Assembly: GCF_019649055.1 (NCBI RefSeq)
Contig: NW_026570238.1
Location: 930,001 to 994,000 of the forward strand
Reading direction: 5' to 3'
DNA length: 64,000 nt
From: Paramacrobiotus metropolitanus
Taxonomy: Eukaryota; Tardigrada; Eutardigrada; Parachela; Macrobiotidae
Below are positions 61,687 through 64,000 of the stretch, one piece after another; the stretch's first letter is position 1, and every line of letters starts with the position of its first letter. Below the pieces are notes generated by a model that saw only the letters and a program-made list of their open reading frames with translations, was not told the DNA's origin and made no database searches. Both the position numbers and the translations under genes were made by a program.

Positions 61687-62199
61687 TTAGCGTAATAATC
61701 CCGAAAGCGGAACGCGCATACGTTTCTTCTTGCGCAAACGTTTATGAACTCTTCGTTTTCGGCTACGTCTTTTATGAGAATGCTTCTTCGGTTTGGTAAA
61801 GGGAGCTGGCTTGGACTTGCGCGAGCGTCGTCTGCGCTTCTTTTTTACGATTCCGTGTAGCTGTCCTTTGAGCTTTGATTTTGTGGTCCGGCGTTTCCGG
61901 CGCTTTTTGCCCCGCCCTTTTTGAATATCAGACATCATATTACCGACAGCTTCTCTCGTTCGATTTTGAGCTGAATCTAATAACGTTGTCTTGTTCTGTA
62001 GAACATCAGAAACAACGTTTCTACCCAGACGAACCAGATTAGGATAAATAATATTTTTTGCTGTCCTAGCAAGGCTGCCAAAAAAATTTCCAAGCGAACC
62101 GTATCCGTGCTGCACATGTCCAACCGCGCTGCCATGTTGCGGTGAAAGAAGGTGCACGTAAACTTGCGCAGGAATCGCAAAACTTGAAATCTCATCCAT
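61687..62199 (-). CDS. basic core protein with hydrophobic N-terminal helix
   Basis: 170 residues. The N-terminus has Gly-rich hydrophobic sequence (GYGSLGNFFGSLARTAK), then amphipathic helices (LGRNVVSDVLQNKTTLLDSA). A long Lys/Arg-dense C-terminal half with many R-K-K-R clusters follows. This combination is the usual layout of the genome-binding and membrane-active core protein of Polinton/adintovirus elements, comparable to adenovirus pVI/pVII/pX. The start codon overlaps the penton-like stop by one base; the stop is 11 bases before the capsid start. Sequence beyond the helices is too biased for firm homology. Confidence 0.75.
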   Translation of the reverse strand: MDEISSFAIPAQVYVHLLSPQHGSAVGHVQHGYGSLGNFFGSLARTAKNIIYPNLVRLGRNVVSDVLQNKTTLLDSAQNRTREAVGNMMSDIQKGRGKKRRKRRTTKSKLKGQLHGIVKKKRRRRSRKSKPAPFTKPKKHSHKRRSRKRRVHKRLRKKKRMRVPLSGLLR

Positions 62200-62606
62200 T
62201 ATTTACGGCGAAAATGTAATTGCAAAACTGAAACACCTTTCTCAAATTCAACAGACTCTCCATCTAAACTGGTGATCGAGACTGAAATGCGATCAAACTG
62301 AGTGTTCTCAACGCTGATATATTTCAAAGATGAAGGAACGAATGCGCTTCCGTCTGCAACACTTTTTCGAGATAAAACAGCCAATAGAGAAACGCGTGTT
62401 CTGTTAAACACTTGGCTGCGAACCAAGTCGCTAAACACGCACAAGGTGTCACGAGTTATCGATCGGGGTTTTGGACACTGTAAGTAGCACAGTGCTACTT
62501 CAAATTCTCGCAGTAGCTGAACATAACTTGGTAAAAGCACAACGAATTCCGACGCCGTGTTTCCAATGCCACTATCAGATGTCAAGGTGATATAGAAATC
62601 ATCCAT
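62199..62606 (-). CDS. penton-like minor capsid protein (single jelly roll)
   Basis: 135 residues from MDDFYITLTSD. Family landmarks are the central V-F-S-D-L-V-R-S-Q-V (commonly Y-C-D-L-V) and a C-terminal QFDRISVSITSLDGESVEF followed by V-L-Q-L-H-F-R-R (commonly I-x-D-x-x-G...F-E-x-G-x-x-x-x-x-L-H-F-R). This is the vertex protein partner of the double jelly-roll capsid. The ATG at 62606 lies five bases from inverted-repeat copy 4, which therefore occupies the immediate upstream region. Confidence 0.8.
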   Translation of the reverse strand: MDDFYITLTSDSGIGNTASEFVVLLPSYVQLLREFEVALCYLQCPKPRSITRDTLCVFSDLVRSQVFNRTRVSLLAVLSRKSVADGSAFVPSSLKYISVENTQFDRISVSITSLDGESVEFEKGVSVLQLHFRRK

Positions 62607-62610
62607 TCTT

Positions 62611-62688
62611 AAATATTCGAAATTGGTATGCAATATGATGCGCTATAGTCGTGTTAGTTTAGCAGTGCACACCAAAATCGAATTTTTT
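62611..62688. promoter_or_regulatory. inverted-repeat element, copy 4
   Basis: Left arm 62611-62632 (AAATATTCGAAATTGGT then ATGCA), loop 33 nt, right arm 62666-62688 (TGCAC then ACCAAAATCGAATTTTTT). It fills most of the gap between the integrase frame (82 bases from its stop) and the penton-like start (5 bases), so it could act as a promoter element, a 3'-end signal, or both. Confidence 0.65.
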
Positions 62689-62746
62689 AAATTAACTGAA
62701 GTCCATACCGCTTAAGTTGACTTAAAGTGATCCATTTGTCGAACTT

Positions 62747-62752
62747 TTTATT
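62747..62752 (-). terminator. polyadenylation signal downstream of integrase frame
   Basis: AATAAA on the minus strand, 18 bases beyond the integrase stop codon. Confidence 0.5.
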
Positions 62753-62769
62753 CCAGCCAACAAAACGTA

Positions 62770-63678
62770 TCAAAACTTTGTTGCCTTTCTTAGATAAAAC
62801 AGCAATTTCAGCAGTCTCTGGTGTATTTTTTGGGACTTTTCACGTTTCAAGTCTTCCACTCGGAACATGGTTATGCCATCATGGGCTTCAACAGCTTTGA
62901 CTTTGTAAATTTCTATTGACCACCCTGGAGTATATCCTTTTTCCATTGCCGTCTTCTTCAAAGACAGACGCACAAAATCTCCTAATTTTGGAATTTCCGT
63001 GCTTAGTTTCTTGTGTGCATATTTGATTTTGTCCTTGTAAATGATCTTGTGAAATTCTTCTGCATTTTCAGCCGTTATTTCTGATGGCTTATGGTATCCT
63101 AAACTTCTATGTGGGCTGTTGTTGTATGCGTCCACGAGTTTCTGAATTACATCAATCCATCTTTTCGTTCGATTATGTGTAAAATAACGGAACAACCTAG
63201 TCGATAAGGTGCGATTCAGACGTTCAACTTGGCCAGCTTTAATCTCTGCATTATTAGTAGAGAAATGAAGAATTTGATGCTGATTTAACAAAGATTTGAC
63301 ATCAGTATTATAAAACTCGGTTCCCAGATCGGTTTGAAATTTTTTCGGGAACGGTCCACAACGATCAAATATTAATTGTAAAGCATCACGGACTTCAGAG
63401 GCAGTCTTCCGCTTAATCGGTTCCACCCATGCATACCGAGTAAAACAATCTTCCACGACTAACAAAAAATTATACCCATCATTAACAGATACATACGCAC
63501 TGTAGTCTATTAAGTCCGCTTGGAACTGTTCGTTAGGACCGGAAACAACAAAATTGAGACGAGGAAAGTGTTTGCGAACTGGTTTATGTAGCGTGTAGGC
63601 CGGCTGTTTGCGCAGGAACTCTTTCACGGTGTCCATCGACAATTTTATATTGCTCTGCTTGCTGGCCTCTCGGTGCAA
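62770..63678 (-). CDS. retroviral-type integrase (rve) of Polinton family, N-terminus broken or spliced
   Basis: The open frame of 302 codons has the family signature Y-T-L-H-K-P-V-R-K and the core DDE triad: Asp in EQFQADLIDYSAY, Asp in FQTDLGTEFYN, Glu in AGQVERLNRT, with about 34 residues between the last two. HRSLGYHKPSEIT and a C-terminal SH3/chromo-like beta region (IYKVKAVEAHDGITMFRVE) follow. It would insert the element into host DNA. The expected start is missing: the codons just upstream still read G-Y-G-G-I-Q-A, as in relatives, but a TGA lies directly before them. Either an intron, a frameshift or a nonsense change affects the N-terminal zinc-domain region. No in-frame ATG occurs before residue 15. 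Confidence 0.83.
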   Translation of the reverse strand: MHREASKQSNIKLSMDTVKEFLRKQPAYTLHKPVRKHFPRLNFVVSGPNEQFQADLIDYSAYVSVNDGYNFLLVVEDCFTRYAWVEPIKRKTASEVRDALQLIFDRCGPFPKKFQTDLGTEFYNTDVKSLLNQHQILHFSTNNAEIKAGQVERLNRTLSTRLFRYFTHNRTKRWIDVIQKLVDAYNNSPHRSLGYHKPSEITAENAEEFHKIIYKDKIKYAHKKLSTEIPKLGDFVRLSLKKTAMEKGYTPGWSIEIYKVKAVEAHDGITMFRVEDLKREKSQKIHQRLLKLLFYLRKATKF

Positions 63679-63761
63679 TGCTTGTATTCCACCGTAACCA
63701 CGTCAGCAAGTTTTCCATGGTTATCAACTTGTTCCATCTAAACTGCTTAGAATTAAACAAC

Positions 63762-64000
63762 TCACGCAGACTTGAAGTTCGCAATTTCATAGAAGTGAGC
63801 AGATTTGTAGCAATGATCGTCGACACGATTGCCACAAGTATGCTGATCATCGATACGATAACATCCGCGACAACACATACGTTCGCTTTTCAAAAACTGA
63901 CAATTGATGAGAAAGCTGAACAGATATTTAAACGCAGCAGTACATCTCTTAAAAATGATTTGTTTATCGCAACAGACATCCAGACGCTGATCGCAAGCGA
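63762..64000 (-). CDS. Cys-rich frame, 5' end outside window
   Basis: The minus frame is open from the window edge for 78 codons to a TGA at 63762. It contains CDQRLDVCCDK, then ERMCCRGCYRIDDQHTCG and H-C-Y-K, a C-x-x-C...H-x-C type pattern like the zinc-finger region that precedes the exonuclease domain in animal Polinton-type DNA polymerases. It could be a polymerase fragment, an N-terminal exon of the integrase, or an unrelated zinc protein. The evidence does not separate these. Confidence 0.35.
   Translation of the reverse strand, partial: ACDQRLDVCCDKQIIFKRCTAAFKYLFSFLINCQFLKSERMCCRGCYRIDDQHTCGNRVDDHCYKSAHFYEIANFKSA

Larger units (their letters stand above)
56820..64000. mobile_element. 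Polinton/adintovirus-like integrated element, virion module (right end outside window)
   Basis: Five plus-strand genes (56823-59674) converge on five minus-strand frames (59787 to the window edge). All are intronless, several stop/start pairs overlap by one base, and spacing is otherwise a few bases. The set is diagnostic of Polinton/Maverick and adintovirus elements: packaging ATPase, adenain-like protease, double jelly-roll capsid protein, penton-like protein, basic core protein and retroviral-type integrase. No complete protein-primed DNA polymerase gene is seen and no terminal inverted repeat is resolved. The polymerase and right terminus are expected beyond 64000. The left boundary is uncertain (between about 55.4 and 56.8 kb). 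Most frames are intact, so the copy looks young; the integrase N-terminus is the exception. Confidence 0.85.

Overview
This is eukaryotic nuclear DNA. Nearly all protein-coding blocks are split by short introns (about 50-500 bp, GT...AG) whose phases can be followed from exon to exon, and coding sequence is much more GC-balanced than the AT-rich spacers. Chitin-binding type-2 proteins, two receptor guanylyl cyclases with natriuretic-receptor-like ectodomains and a small disordered LEA-like protein point to an ecdysozoan invertebrate; a tardigrade is my best guess. That is inference, not something the sequence proves.

Layout, left to right. 1-1591: 3' part of a Pro/Ser/Asn-rich protein gene (+). 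2210-3901: RNF115/RNF126-type RING E3 ligase (-), seven exons. 4458-5833: a multi-pass membrane protein gene (+), unrecognised. 5906-7208: a 5'-truncated, frameshifted non-LTR retrotransposon with an 11-bp target-site duplication, followed by a MITE-like repeat (7338-7477). 8283-10910 and 11690-13991: two tandem secreted chitin-binding proteins (+), one with a mucin-like tail and one with a giant Gly-rich tail. 14308-18955: glutamate carboxypeptidase II/NAALADase (-), 20 exons including a 17-nt microexon. 19949-27713: receptor guanylyl cyclase 1 (-). 27714-31410: gene-poor. 31411-34990: COG6 (-). 36043-40085: M14B metallocarboxypeptidase (-). 40794-41293: a perfect 99-bp inverted repeat. 41719-42129: LEA-like disordered protein (-). 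44538-52031: receptor guanylyl cyclase 2 (-).

The right end is different. 53277-55425 (-) encodes a 593-residue protein whose centre is a histone H3-type histone fold, flanked by a long acidic N-terminal region and an Arg/Gly-rich C-terminal region. 56015-56641 (-) is an intronless LRR-cap membrane glycoprotein. From about 56.8 kb to the window edge lies a compact block of intronless genes: FtsK/HerA-type packaging ATPase, adenain-type protease, double jelly-roll major capsid protein, penton-like minor capsid protein, basic core protein, retroviral-type integrase and small accessory proteins. This is the virion module of a Polinton/adintovirus-like element, with open frames except around the integrase N-terminus. 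Its polymerase is not in the window, unless the Cys-rich frame at the right edge is part of it.

The most unusual signal is a 76-78 bp inverted-repeat element found four times (55542, 55750, 59626, 62611). Its 22-nt arms are conserved, and its 32-33 nt loops are constant in length but differ in sequence between loci. Each copy lies on the 3' side of a minus-strand gene. Two copies are inside the virus-like block and two are beside the histone-fold and LRR genes, linking these regions. Exon coordinates were derived by hand from splice consensus and phase, so individual junctions may be off by a few bases.
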